From assembly GCA_017934525.1 (NCBI GenBank), contig JAGBJJ010000011.1:1-64000 (forward strand): a DNA stretch of 64,000 nucleotides. The letters run 5' to 3'. Shown here one piece after another: positions 16,819 to 24,484 of this stretch. The notes beneath the pieces were generated by a model, which saw only the letters and a program-made list of their open reading frames with translations, searched no databases and was not told the origin of the DNA. The translations under genes were made by a program, and so were the position numbers. Position 1 is the first letter of the stretch, and each line of letters begins with the position of its first letter. This DNA is from Prevotella sp. (GTDB taxonomy: Bacteria; Bacteroidota; Bacteroidia; Bacteroidales; Bacteroidaceae).

Positions 16819-17673
16819 ATGAAACAGATACATCTTTTACTGATAGCACTCGTCTGCGGACTCTTCACCGCCTGCATGGACGGCGACTGGGATGAGCCTT
16901 CATTCAAAGAGGGCGCGCCCTTTGGCAACAACGAGCTGACCGAAGAGGGCCTCATCACCATTGCCGACCTCATCAGCCGCTATCCTAACGTCTTCGCCAG
17001 CTCCGACCAGAATGCGCTCATCACCGAGCCCATCAAAATCAAAGGCCGCGTGACGGGCAACGACCTTGGCGGAAACATCTACAAACAGTTCACGCTGCAA
17101 GACGAGACGGCTGCCATCGTCATTGCCGTCAACCAGAACGGACTGAACGGCTATATGGCTGAAGGCCAGGAACTGCTGGTCGACCTGCAGGGGCTCTACA
17201 TCGGCGGCTATCGCAAGCAGCCCGAGATTGGCGCCCCCTACAACGGCACCAGCATCGGACGCATGTCGAAAGACGTGTGGGCCACCCACTTCAAGCTCTT
17301 AGACAGCATAGACCCCGACGCCGTGAAGCCTGCTGAGTTCGACGAAGCCTTCCGCAAAGACATAGACGGCAACTGCGCGAAGCTGGTGGTGCTGAGAAAC
17401 ATTACCTTCAAGAACGCCAACGGCCGCACTGCCTTTGCCGGAAAGAATGCAACTACCTCGGGCGGCAACTACGTGAACCAGGAAATAACAGGCCTGCCCT
17501 CGACGGTCGTAGTGCGCACCAGCACCTATGCCGACTTTGCCGCCATGCCCCTGCCCTACGACACCGTGGGCAAGCGCGCCCTGCCCTGCACCATCACGGG
17601 CATCGCCACACGATACAACAGCACATGGCAGATTATGATTCGCAAGACCAGCGACATTCAGATTGAAAAATGA
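16819..17673 (+). CDS. DUF5689 lipoprotein
   Basis: A 284-residue predicted lipoprotein; lipobox FTAC places the acylated Cys at residue 19. The mature protein matches the DUF5689 pattern: ITIADLISRYPNVFA, then EPIKIKGRVTGNDLGGNIYK and FTLQDETAAIVIAVN, a beta barrel resembling an OB fold. A second half (VLRNITFKNANGRTAFAG onward, with CTITGIATRYNSTWQIMI) forms another beta domain. DUF5689 proteins commonly accompany TonB receptors and secreted nucleases in Bacteroidetes. OB folds often bind single-stranded nucleic acid, so capture of DNA or RNA at the cell surface is a reasonable guess. It sits between the receptor and a second OB-like lipoprotein. Confidence 0.85.
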   Translation: MKQIHLLLIALVCGLFTACMDGDWDEPSFKEGAPFGNNELTEEGLITIADLISRYPNVFASSDQNALITEPIKIKGRVTGNDLGGNIYKQFTLQDETAAIVIAVNQNGLNGYMAEGQELLVDLQGLYIGGYRKQPEIGAPYNGTSIGRMSKDVWATHFKLLDSIDPDAVKPAEFDEAFRKDIDGNCAKLVVLRNITFKNANGRTAFAGKNATTSGGNYVNQEITGLPSTVVVRTSTYADFAAMPLPYDTVGKRALPCTITGIATRYNSTWQIMIRKTSDIQIEK

Positions 17674-17708
17674 TAACGGATAATTGACAATTAAATAAAA
17701 GACAGAAT

Positions 17709-19385
17709 ATGAAAAAGATTTTCAGAAACATCATGGCTTTCGCTATCGCAGCCATGGCATTCACCGCCTGCGAAGACGTGCCTGCTCCCTACGACGTGTT
17801 CGCACCTGAGAACGGCGGCGAGGAAGTGATTGACAATGTGCCACAAGGCAGCGGCACGGCCGACGACCCATATAATGCGGCTGGTGTTATCGCCTATGTA
17901 AAGTCGCTCGGCACGTCGGAATCGCCCAACGCCGTTTACATCAAGGGCAAGGTGGTGAGCATCAAGGAACAGTACAGCACGCAGTATGGCAACGCCACCT
18001 TCTACATCGGCGACGAGACCAACAGCAGCGAGACGTTCTATTGCTATCGCGTGCTCTACCTGGGCAACAAGAAGTTCACCAGTAACGACACGCCGATTGC
18101 CGAAGGCGACGAGGTTGTGGTCTATGGCAAGGTAGTCAATTTCGGCGGCAACACTCCCGAAACCGTGCAGGGCTCAGCCTATCTCTATTCACTGAACGGC
18201 AAGACTGAGGCCGGTGGCGAAAATCAGCCCGCAGGCGAACCTAAGGGAGACGGGACTCTAAATAATCCTTTCAATCCTGCTGCTGCCATCAATTTGGCAA
18301 AGTCGCTGGTTTCCGGCAACTCGGACAACGTCTACATCAAGGGTAAGATTGCATCCATCAAAGAGGAATTCTCCACCCAGTTTGGCAATGCCACGTTCTA
18401 CATCTCCGAGGACGGCAGTGACAACGGCACGTTCTACGTCTTCCGAACTCTCTATCTCGGCAACAGGAAGTTTGCCGCCGGCGACACCCAGATCAAGAAG
18501 GGCGACGAGGTTATCATCTATGGCAAGGTGACCAACTATCAGGGCAACACACCTGAGACCGTGCAGAACGAGAGCTATATCTACTCGCTGAACGGCAAGA
18601 CAGAGGGCGGCAACGGCAACCCACAGCCCAGCGACGAGGTGAAGAAGGTGACCGTGGCCGAGTTCAACGCTGCTGCCGAGAGCACCGACGTGTGGTATCA
18701 GCTCACCGGCACTGTGAAGAACCTGAAGGACGGCGACCAGTATGGCAACTTCGACCTTGAGGACGCGACGGGGTCTGTCTACGTCTACGGCCTGCTCTCA
18801 GCTAAAGGTGGCGAGAAGAAGAAGTTTCAGGAGCTCGTGGCAGCCAAAGGCATCAAAGAAGGCAGCAAGATTACCATCATCGGCAACCGCGGTTCTCACG
18901 AAGGTAAGATTGAGGTAACAAATGCCTATTTCGTCAGCATCGAGGGCGACAACGGCAACAACGACAACCCCGCCGGCGAGGTCAGCGGCAACACCATCAC
19001 CGTGACTTTCAGCACCTTAGGTTTCGAGAACGCGCAGGAGCTGTCCACCATCACACTCGTAGACGGTACCACACTGACCTTCGACAAGGGCGGCAACAAC
19101 TCCACACCGAAATACTACGTCTCTGGTGCGGCCATCCGTCTGTATCCGAAGAACTCCGTCACCGTGAATGCCAGCAAGAAGATTGACAACATCGTGCTCA
19201 CCTGCTCGGCCAACAATGCAGAGGGTCAGGTGGCGGCTTCGCCCGGCTCGGTCAACGTCAGCGACATGACCGTCACCGTGGGCAGCATCAATGCCAATAG
19301 CGTGCAGATTAGCAACACGCACACCGGCACCGGTGCCACGTCGCAGCTGCGCATCGCCACTCTTGTCATCACGTACGCAGAATAA
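17709..19385 (+). CDS. Multi-domain lipoprotein with duplicated OB-like domains
   Basis: A 558-residue lipoprotein with lipobox FTAC (Cys21). Residues 46-168 and 178-300 are tandem copies of one domain, each with VYIKGKV/I..SIKEE, TQYGNATFYI, YLGNKKF, GDEVVVYGKV and NTPETVQ ending in YSLNGKTE. A third, shorter OB-like domain (314-425) has WYQLTGTVKNLKDGDQYGNF and KITIIGNRGSHEGKIEV. The C-terminal 130 residues (TITVTFSTLGFENAQELSTI onward) form a separate beta sandwich. The repeated nucleic-acid-binding-type fold supports a surface nucleic acid capture role with the receptor and DUF5689 protein. No enzyme motif is seen. The gene ends before the L31 promoter. Confidence 0.8.
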   Translation: MKKIFRNIMAFAIAAMAFTACEDVPAPYDVFAPENGGEEVIDNVPQGSGTADDPYNAAGVIAYVKSLGTSESPNAVYIKGKVVSIKEQYSTQYGNATFYIGDETNSSETFYCYRVLYLGNKKFTSNDTPIAEGDEVVVYGKVVNFGGNTPETVQGSAYLYSLNGKTEAGGENQPAGEPKGDGTLNNPFNPAAAINLAKSLVSGNSDNVYIKGKIASIKEEFSTQFGNATFYISEDGSDNGTFYVFRTLYLGNRKFAAGDTQIKKGDEVIIYGKVTNYQGNTPETVQNESYIYSLNGKTEGGNGNPQPSDEVKKVTVAEFNAAAESTDVWYQLTGTVKNLKDGDQYGNFDLEDATGSVYVYGLLSAKGGEKKKFQELVAAKGIKEGSKITIIGNRGSHEGKIEVTNAYFVSIEGDNGNNDNPAGEVSGNTITVTFSTLGFENAQELSTITLVDGTTLTFDKGGNNSTPKYYVSGAAIRLYPKNSVTVNASKKIDNIVLTCSANNAEGQVAASPGSVNVSDMTVTVGSINANSVQISNTHTGTGATSQLRIATLVITYAE

Positions 19386-19407
19386 AAGGCAAATAATTCA
19401 TAAAATA

Positions 19408-19439
19408 TTTGGCGGGCTGCAAATTTCTTTGTACCTTTG
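19408..19439 (+). promoter_or_regulatory. Promoter of the L31 gene
   Basis: TTTG at 19408-19411, 20-base spacer, TAccTTTG at 19432-19439, 42 bases before the ATG. Full consensus match. Confidence 0.8.
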
Positions 19440-19481
19440 CAGCCCGAAATATAATTTATCAACAACAACTTATAAATAACA

Positions 19482-19736
19482 ATGAAAAAAGGAATTCATC
19501 CCGAAAACTATCGCCCCGTCGTGTTCAAGGACATGTCCAACGGCGATATGTTCCTTACGAAGTCTACCGCAAAGACCAATGATACCGTAGAATTCGAAGG
19601 TGAGACTTACCCTGTGGTAAAAGTAGAAATCTCGAGCAGCTCGCACCCCTTCTACACCGGTAAGAGCAAGCTCGTCGACACGGCTGGTCGCGTCGATAAG
19701 TTCATGAGCCGCTACGGTAAGGCAGCAAAGAAATAA
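19482..19736 (+). CDS. rpmE2: 50S ribosomal protein L31, type B
   Basis: An 84-residue protein starting [19 protein letters not shown] and containing [11 protein letters not shown] and DTAGRVDKF, the hallmarks of L31 in the large ribosomal subunit. It lacks the CxxC zinc-binding cysteines of type A L31 and has the longer type B form, the usual zinc-independent version in Bacteroidetes. It has its own full-consensus promoter and interrupts the putative nucleic-acid scavenging genes, so it is probably not functionally tied to them. Confidence 0.97.
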   Translation: MKKGIHPENYRPVVFKDMSNGDMFLTKSTAKTNDTVEFEGETYPVVKVEISSSSHPFYTGKSKLVDTAGRVDKFMSRYGKAAKK

Positions 19737-19768
19737 GATATATTCACTTTTATCTTTTTTTAGACATG

Positions 19769-19810
19769 AAGGTGCGTTCAGGGTAGTTGCATATACCTTG
19801 GCCGCACCTT
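19769..19810 (+). terminator. Possible terminator after L31
   Basis: AAGGTGCG at 19769-19776 is complementary to CGCACCTT at 19803-19810, followed by TTAC. The 26-base loop makes it weak. Confidence 0.3.
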
Positions 19811-19836
19811 TTACAATCAGCAACACAACAGTCCAC

Positions 19837-20799
19837 ATGAAGCTAAACATTCCTTTCCGCCAACTCTTCATCGCTATTGCTGCGGCTGGTGTCTTCACTG
19901 CCTGCGATGATGCCGAGAGCAATCTGTCACGCCTTGATCCTAACTTTCCCCAACAAGCAAGCAGCGCTAACAACAACAAAAACGACGATAAAGTCAACCC
20001 GCTGCTCTCACAACTGCAATTTCCGAAGGTGAGAGGGGGAAGCAGCGAAGTCATCTCCCACTCCACCTCTGCCCTGGGACTCAACTATTCCATTGAATGG
20101 GACCACACACTCAGAGCACAACGCTGGACATGCTTTTACTTCAACGCCTCAAACTCGGTGCAGAAGTGGAACCGCAGCAACTGGAAAAACACCACGTGGG
20201 GCGGCGATCCCTTCCAGCTTGACCCTGACGTGCCTGCAAACGAACAGCCCCCGGTGAAGGGAGAGTTCAGCGGCAGCTACTATCCCGGCGGCGGATATAA
20301 CAGCTACTACAACCGCGGCCATATCTGCGCATCGCAAGACCGCGTCTGCTCAAAAGAAGCCAACGAACAGACCTTCTACATGACCAATATGATGCCACAG
20401 GTGTATGCCTTCAACGGCGGTATTTGGGAGCAGATGGAGATAGCGGTGCGCGACCGGTGGAACAAGTCGAACTTCCGCGATGTGCTCTACGTCGTGAAAG
20501 GCGGCACCATCGACAAGCCAAACCAGATACTCGACCACACAAAGAGCGGCTTCATTGTGCCGCGCTATTTCTTCATGGCCCTGCTCTGCAAAAACGGCAA
20601 CAGCTACAAGGCCATGGGCTTCTGGGTGGAGCACCTCAACGAAGATCACTCAAAGGACGCGCTGAGCCAGTATGTGGTGAGCATCGACTATCTGGAGGAG
20701 TTGACGGGCATCGACTTTTTCTGCAACCTGCCCGACGACATAGAGAAAGAGGTGGAAGGTGCCAGCAAGTCGCAAATATTGAAAGACTGGAATCTTTAA
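19837..20799 (+). CDS. DNA/RNA non-specific endonuclease (NUC1), lipoprotein
   Basis: A 320-residue secreted nuclease of the betabetaalpha-metal superfamily (PF01223). The ATG at 19837 gives a lipoprotein signal with lipobox FTAC (Cys23); a TTG further upstream would spoil it. The catalytic region reads YYNRGHICASQDRV, with the general-base His of the DRGH motif; the first residue is Asn instead of the usual Asp. YMTNMMPQVYAFNGGIWEQM carries the metal-binding Asn. These enzymes cut DNA and RNA of any sequence and serve nutrition or extracellular DNA degradation. Anchored in the envelope, it would supply fragments to the receptor system at 14-19 kb, though L31 and its promoter lie between. Confidence 0.92.
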   Translation: MKLNIPFRQLFIAIAAAGVFTACDDAESNLSRLDPNFPQQASSANNNKNDDKVNPLLSQLQFPKVRGGSSEVISHSTSALGLNYSIEWDHTLRAQRWTCFYFNASNSVQKWNRSNWKNTTWGGDPFQLDPDVPANEQPPVKGEFSGSYYPGGGYNSYYNRGHICASQDRVCSKEANEQTFYMTNMMPQVYAFNGGIWEQMEIAVRDRWNKSNFRDVLYVVKGGTIDKPNQILDHTKSGFIVPRYFFMALLCKNGNSYKAMGFWVEHLNEDHSKDALSQYVVSIDYLEELTGIDFFCNLPDDIEKEVEGASKSQILKDWNL

Positions 20800-20812
20800 A
20801 AGTATTAATAAG

Positions 20813-20844
20813 TTTGGCGATGTCAAAAAGATTCACTATCTTTG
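20813..20844 (+). promoter_or_regulatory. Promoter of the glutathione peroxidase gene
   Basis: TTTG at 20813-20816, 20-base spacer, TAtcTTTG at 20837-20844, 40 bases before the ATG. Full consensus match. Confidence 0.8.
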
Positions 20845-20884
20845 CGGTCAGAAAACAATATTCTTTATTTTAACCAAACAAGCA

Positions 20885-21439
20885 ATGAGAACCGTTTATG
20901 ATTTCTCTGTCAAAGACAGAAAAGGCAAGGAAGTGTCACTGAAAGAGTATGCCAACGAAGTGCTGCTCATCGTGAACACCGCTACGAAGTGTGGCTTCAC
21001 GCCCCAATACGACGAGCTTGAGAAACTCTACGAGAAATATCACTCTGATGGTTTCGTCATCCTCGACTTCCCCTGCAACCAGTTCGGACAGCAGGCCCCT
21101 GGCACTGATGAATCGATTCACGAGTTCTGCAAACTCAACTTCGGCACCGAGTTTCCCCGCTTCAAGAAGGTGAAGGTGAACGGCGACGACGCCGACCCGC
21201 TCTTCAAGTTCCTCAAAGAGGAGAAGGGCTTCGCCGGCTGGGACATGGATCACCCCATCGCACACATTCTCGACGACATGCTGTCGAAAGAAGACCCTGA
21301 CTACAAGGAGAAAAGCGACATCAAGTGGAACTTCACTAAGTTCCTCGTCGACAAGAAAGGTGTCGTTGTGGCCCGCTTCGAGCCCACCACGAAGTTTGAA
21401 GTCATCGCAGCCGAGATAGAGAAACAACTGCACAAGTAA
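20885..21439 (+). CDS. Glutathione peroxidase family protein (thiol peroxidase)
   Basis: A 184-residue thioredoxin-fold peroxidase that reduces hydrogen and lipid peroxides. The peroxidatic Cys is in NTATKCGFTPQY (Cys36), the conserved FPCNQFGQQ lies at 62-70 with a second Cys at 64, and WNFTKFLVD supplies the Trp/Asn of the catalytic tetrad. Bacterial members like this one generally use thioredoxin in place of glutathione; the thioredoxin reductase gene directly downstream supports that. No signal peptide, so cytosolic. It has a full-consensus promoter and is followed by a hairpin. Confidence 0.95.
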   Translation: MRTVYDFSVKDRKGKEVSLKEYANEVLLIVNTATKCGFTPQYDELEKLYEKYHSDGFVILDFPCNQFGQQAPGTDESIHEFCKLNFGTEFPRFKKVKVNGDDADPLFKFLKEEKGFAGWDMDHPIAHILDDMLSKEDPDYKEKSDIKWNFTKFLVDKKGVVVARFEPTTKFEVIAAEIEKQLHK

Positions 21440-21455
21440 GAACCAAAACATGCAT

Positions 21456-21517
21456 GAAGGGCGGTTAATTGGAGTTAAAGGACAAAAGCATCCATATCTC
21501 CAATGCCGCCCCTTTTC
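21456..21517 (+). terminator. Hairpin between glutathione peroxidase and trxB
   Basis: GAAGGGCGG...TTGGAG (21456-21474) pairs with CTCCAA...CCGCCCCTTTTC (21498-21517) with an internal mismatch, and T-rich sequence follows. It probably ends the glutathione peroxidase transcript. Confidence 0.55.
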
Positions 21518-21551
21518 ATTTAGAGTATAAGATTCTTAATAACAACATTCT

Positions 21552-22484
21552 ATGGAACATACAAAATGCTTAATCATCGGCAGCGGCCCCGCCGGCTACA
21601 CAGCTGCCATCTATGCCTCGAGAGCTAACCTGAGCCCCATCGAGTATTGCGGCATGCAGCCCGGCGGGCAGCTCACGCAGACCACCGAGGTGGAAAACTT
21701 CCCCGGCTATCCTGAGGGCGTACAGGGTATGGACATGATGGAGGACCTGCGCAAGCAGGCGCTGCGCTTCGGCACCGACCTGCGCGACGGTATTATCACA
21801 AAGGTTGACTTTTCAAAGGCTCCCTACCACGTCACCGACAACGAGGGGCGCGAGATTGAAGCTGACACCGTCATCATCGCCACCGGCGCATCGGCCAAGT
21901 ATCTTGGTCTGCCCGACGAGGCCAAGTATCAGGGGCAGGGCGTGTCGGCCTGCGCCACCTGCGACGGTTTCTTCTATCGCAAGCGCACCGTGGCCGTCGT
22001 CGGCGGCGGCGACACGGCTTGTGAGGATGCCCTCTACCTGGCCGGTCTGGCCAAGAAGGTATACCTCATCGTGCGCAAACCCTTCCTACGTGCCTCGCAG
22101 GTGATGCAGCAGCGCGTCATGGAGAAAGAGAATATCGAGATATTGTTTGAGCACAACACGCTGGGTCTCTTCGGCGAAGACGGCGTGGAGGGTGCCCACT
22201 TGGTGAAACGCAAGGGCGAGCCCGACGAAGAGCTGCGCGACATTGCTATCGACGGTTTCTTCCTGGCCATCGGCCACAAGCCTAACACCGACATCTTCCG
22301 CGAGTGGCTTGACACCGACGAGGTGGGCTATCTGAAAAAAATCGACGGAACGCCGCGCACCAAGCTGTCCGGCATCTTCGTGGCCGGCGACTGCGCCGAC
22401 CCTGTCTATCGCCAGGCTATCGTAGCCGCAGGCAGTGGTGCCCAGGCTGCTATCGAGGCCGAGCGTTTCCTGCTGAACCGCTAA
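21552..22484 (+). CDS. trxB: Thioredoxin-disulfide reductase
   Basis: A 310-residue FAD- and NADPH-dependent reductase that keeps thioredoxin reduced in the cytosol. GSGPAGYTAA (10-19) is the FAD site, CATC at 134-137 the redox-active disulfide, GGGDTA at 151-156 the NADPH site, and FVAGDCADPVYRQ near the end the second FAD contact. Length is standard. It follows the peroxidase gene in the same direction, so the two form a peroxide defence pair, though a hairpin lies between them. The convergent symporter gene starts its 3' end 21 bases away. Confidence 0.96.
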   Translation: MEHTKCLIIGSGPAGYTAAIYASRANLSPIEYCGMQPGGQLTQTTEVENFPGYPEGVQGMDMMEDLRKQALRFGTDLRDGIITKVDFSKAPYHVTDNEGREIEADTVIIATGASAKYLGLPDEAKYQGQGVSACATCDGFFYRKRTVAVVGGGDTACEDALYLAGLAKKVYLIVRKPFLRASQVMQQRVMEKENIEILFEHNTLGLFGEDGVEGAHLVKRKGEPDEELRDIAIDGFFLAIGHKPNTDIFREWLDTDEVGYLKKIDGTPRTKLSGIFVAGDCADPVYRQAIVAAGSGAQAAIEAERFLLNR

Positions 22485-22505
22485 TCAGCAGAACGGCGGA
22501 TATCG

Positions 22506-23927
22506 TCATTTTTCTGAAAGACGAATACCGCTCAACCACAGACCGATAAAGGTCAGAAAACCATTGAGCAACAGCAGTTCGTAGCCGAAGTGGTAGCCGA
22601 ACTGCTGTTTTGCTATGCTATCAGCTGCATAGCAGAGCAGCGGCGAGGCCACACAAACCAGCGGCACCCAGCGGTCGGCTACCTGTCGACGGGTGAACAG
22701 GCCGAAGGCAAAGAGCCCCAACAACGGGCCGTAGGTGTAGCTGACGATGGTGTAGATGGCATCGATGAGCGACTTTGAGTTGAAAGCCCTGATAAGCAGG
22801 ATGCAGCCCACAAAGATGACACACATGGCAATGTGCGTCAACCGACGCAGCCGCTCGTCGCCAGGCCGGCGACGAATATCCACACAATAGCTGGTGGTGA
22901 GCGACGTGAGAGCCGAATCGGCACTGGAGAACGACGCAGCCACGATGCCGATGGTGAAGAGCACGAGCACCAGCGGTCCGGCCGTCTCGACAAACATGGG
23001 CAGCAGCTCGTCACCCTTCTGGGGCAGGGCCACTCCCCCACCCTCGAACAGCTGCGCCAGCAGCACACCCAGCACCAGAAAGAGCAGGTTGGCCGGCAGG
23101 AAAGCCACGCCATAGGAACACATATCCTTCTGCGCCTCGCGCAAGGTGCGGCAGGTCAGGTTCTTCTGCATCATGTCCTGGTCGAGGCCTGTCATCACCA
23201 CCACGATGAAGGCACCACTGAGCAACATCTTCCAGAAGTTCTGCGGACTGGCAGCATCATCGAACACGAACACCCGGCTGCGCGTGTCGGCAGCAACGGC
23301 CTTGACGGTCTCTGCTATTGAAAAATCCATCTGCCCCATCACTTTATATATTATAATAAGGAGAGCGGAAAAGAGACACACCGTCTGAAACGAATCGGTG
23401 AAGACGAGGGTGCGCACACCGCCGCGATGCGTGTAGAGCCAGATGAGGAATACCAGCACTACTGCTGTCACCACAAAAGGCACTCCCATGGCATCGAGCA
23501 CGAACTGCTGCAGCACCATGCAGACAACATAGAACTTCACGGCCGACCCCACCATTTTCGACAGCAGGAAGAACCAAGCGCCCGTCTGATAAGACTGCGG
23601 CCCCAGACGCTGGCCTAAATAGGCATAGATGCTGGTGAGATTAAGTTTGTAATAGACAGGCAGCAACACGAAGGCTACAGCCAGATAGCCCAAGATGAAG
23701 CCGATGCACAGCTGCAGATATGTCATCTGCGTCGTGAGCACCATGCCGGGCACCGAGACAAACGTGACACCCGAGATGCTGGCCCCCACCATGCCGAAAG
23801 CCACCATATACCATGGCGAACGGCGCTCACCACGATAGAATGCGTCGTTAGTCGAATGTCGGCTTACCACTCTACTCAGTAGGAAGAGCGCCGCAAAATA
23901 GCACAAGACAGTCAGGATAAGAAGCAT
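22506..23927 (-). CDS. Sodium:solute symporter (SSS family)
   Basis: A 473-residue inner membrane transporter with about 13 hydrophobic segments. The start MLLILTVLCYFAALFLLSRV is helix 1, followed by FGMVGASISGVTFVSVPGMV, the conserved early region of SSS proteins, and by a DQDMMQKNLTCRTLREAQKD loop typical of Bacteroidales members. The family imports sugars, amino acids, sialic acid or carboxylates with sodium; the substrate is not predictable here. It lies 18 bases after a PaaI-type thioesterase gene on the same strand and is probably co-transcribed with it. Confidence 0.92.
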   Translation of the reverse strand: MLLILTVLCYFAALFLLSRVVSRHSTNDAFYRGERRSPWYMVAFGMVGASISGVTFVSVPGMVLTTQMTYLQLCIGFILGYLAVAFVLLPVYYKLNLTSIYAYLGQRLGPQSYQTGAWFFLLSKMVGSAVKFYVVCMVLQQFVLDAMGVPFVVTAVVLVFLIWLYTHRGGVRTLVFTDSFQTVCLFSALLIIIYKVMGQMDFSIAETVKAVAADTRSRVFVFDDAASPQNFWKMLLSGAFIVVVMTGLDQDMMQKNLTCRTLREAQKDMCSYGVAFLPANLLFLVLGVLLAQLFEGGGVALPQKGDELLPMFVETAGPLVLVLFTIGIVAASFSSADSALTSLTTSYCVDIRRRPGDERLRRLTHIAMCVIFVGCILLIRAFNSKSLIDAIYTIVSYTYGPLLGLFAFGLFTRRQVADRWVPLVCVASPLLCYAADSIAKQQFGYHFGYELLLLNGFLTFIGLWLSGIRLSEK

Positions 23928-23945
23928 AAGCAGCCGGAAGAAAAT

Positions 23946-24356
23946 TTATAACTCGTCGGTAGCCCCAATGGCTGCACCCTTCTTTCGATAACCACTCGAG
24001 GAGAGCACAGCCAACAACTGACCATCCTCGTCGGTGATGCGCACCTCGACGAAAGGCATACGCGGATGGTCGACCACCTCACGTGCCTCAGCATAGACGT
24101 AGCCCTGGCTCACCGAGCGTATGAACGTGATATTAGCCGAGGTGGAGAAAGTGAGTACCCCATGGCTGTTTACAGCAATGGCAAAAGCAAGATCGGCCAT
24201 GGTGAAGAGGGCACCGCCCTGGCACACGCCTCCGGCATTGAGATGGCGCGGTGTGACGAGCATGCGCACCCGCCCGTAGCCCGGCCTAATGTCGAGAATC
24301 TCCACTCCTGCATCGGCAGCAAAGCGATCGTCACTGAAAAACTCCTTGTACGTCAT
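23946..24356 (-). CDS. PaaI-family hotdog thioesterase
   Basis: A 136-residue protein of the PaaI/acyl-CoA thioesterase hotdog superfamily. The pattern GYGRVRMLVTPRHLNAGGVC then QGGALFTMADLAFAIAVNSH is the conserved central helix region; HLNAGGVCQGG corresponds to the HxNxxGxxHGG loop of PaaI with Gln-Gly-Gly replacing HGG. The acting residue is probably the Asp in the ALFTMADLA helix. It would hydrolyse an acyl-CoA thioester in the cytosol. It lies downstream of the ADP-forming acyl-CoA synthetase gene, an intriguing partner, but a hairpin separates them. Confidence 0.88.
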   Translation of the reverse strand: MTYKEFFSDDRFAADAGVEILDIRPGYGRVRMLVTPRHLNAGGVCQGGALFTMADLAFAIAVNSHGVLTFSTSANITFIRSVSQGYVYAEAREVVDHPRMPFVEVRITDEDGQLLAVLSSSGYRKKGAAIGATDEL

Positions 24357-24384
24357 AGTTTATAATATAATAAATGAAAATGAA

Positions 24385-24459
24385 AGGTGAAAGATATGAT
24401 TACTTCCTGCACGAAAACATCAACTTCCGAGGCAGTAAGCCTAATCATATCTTTCACCT
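24385..24459 (-). terminator. Long hairpin between acyl-CoA synthetase and thioesterase genes
   Basis: An exact 18-bp stem (24385-24402 with 24442-24459) continues inward with one mismatch (cttcctgc / gcagtaag). Read on the minus strand it is followed by a T-rich run, so it probably terminates the acyl-CoA synthetase transcript. The sequence outside it holds no gene. Confidence 0.7.
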
Positions 24460-24484
24460 CTCACCTTTTATCTCTCATTTGAGA

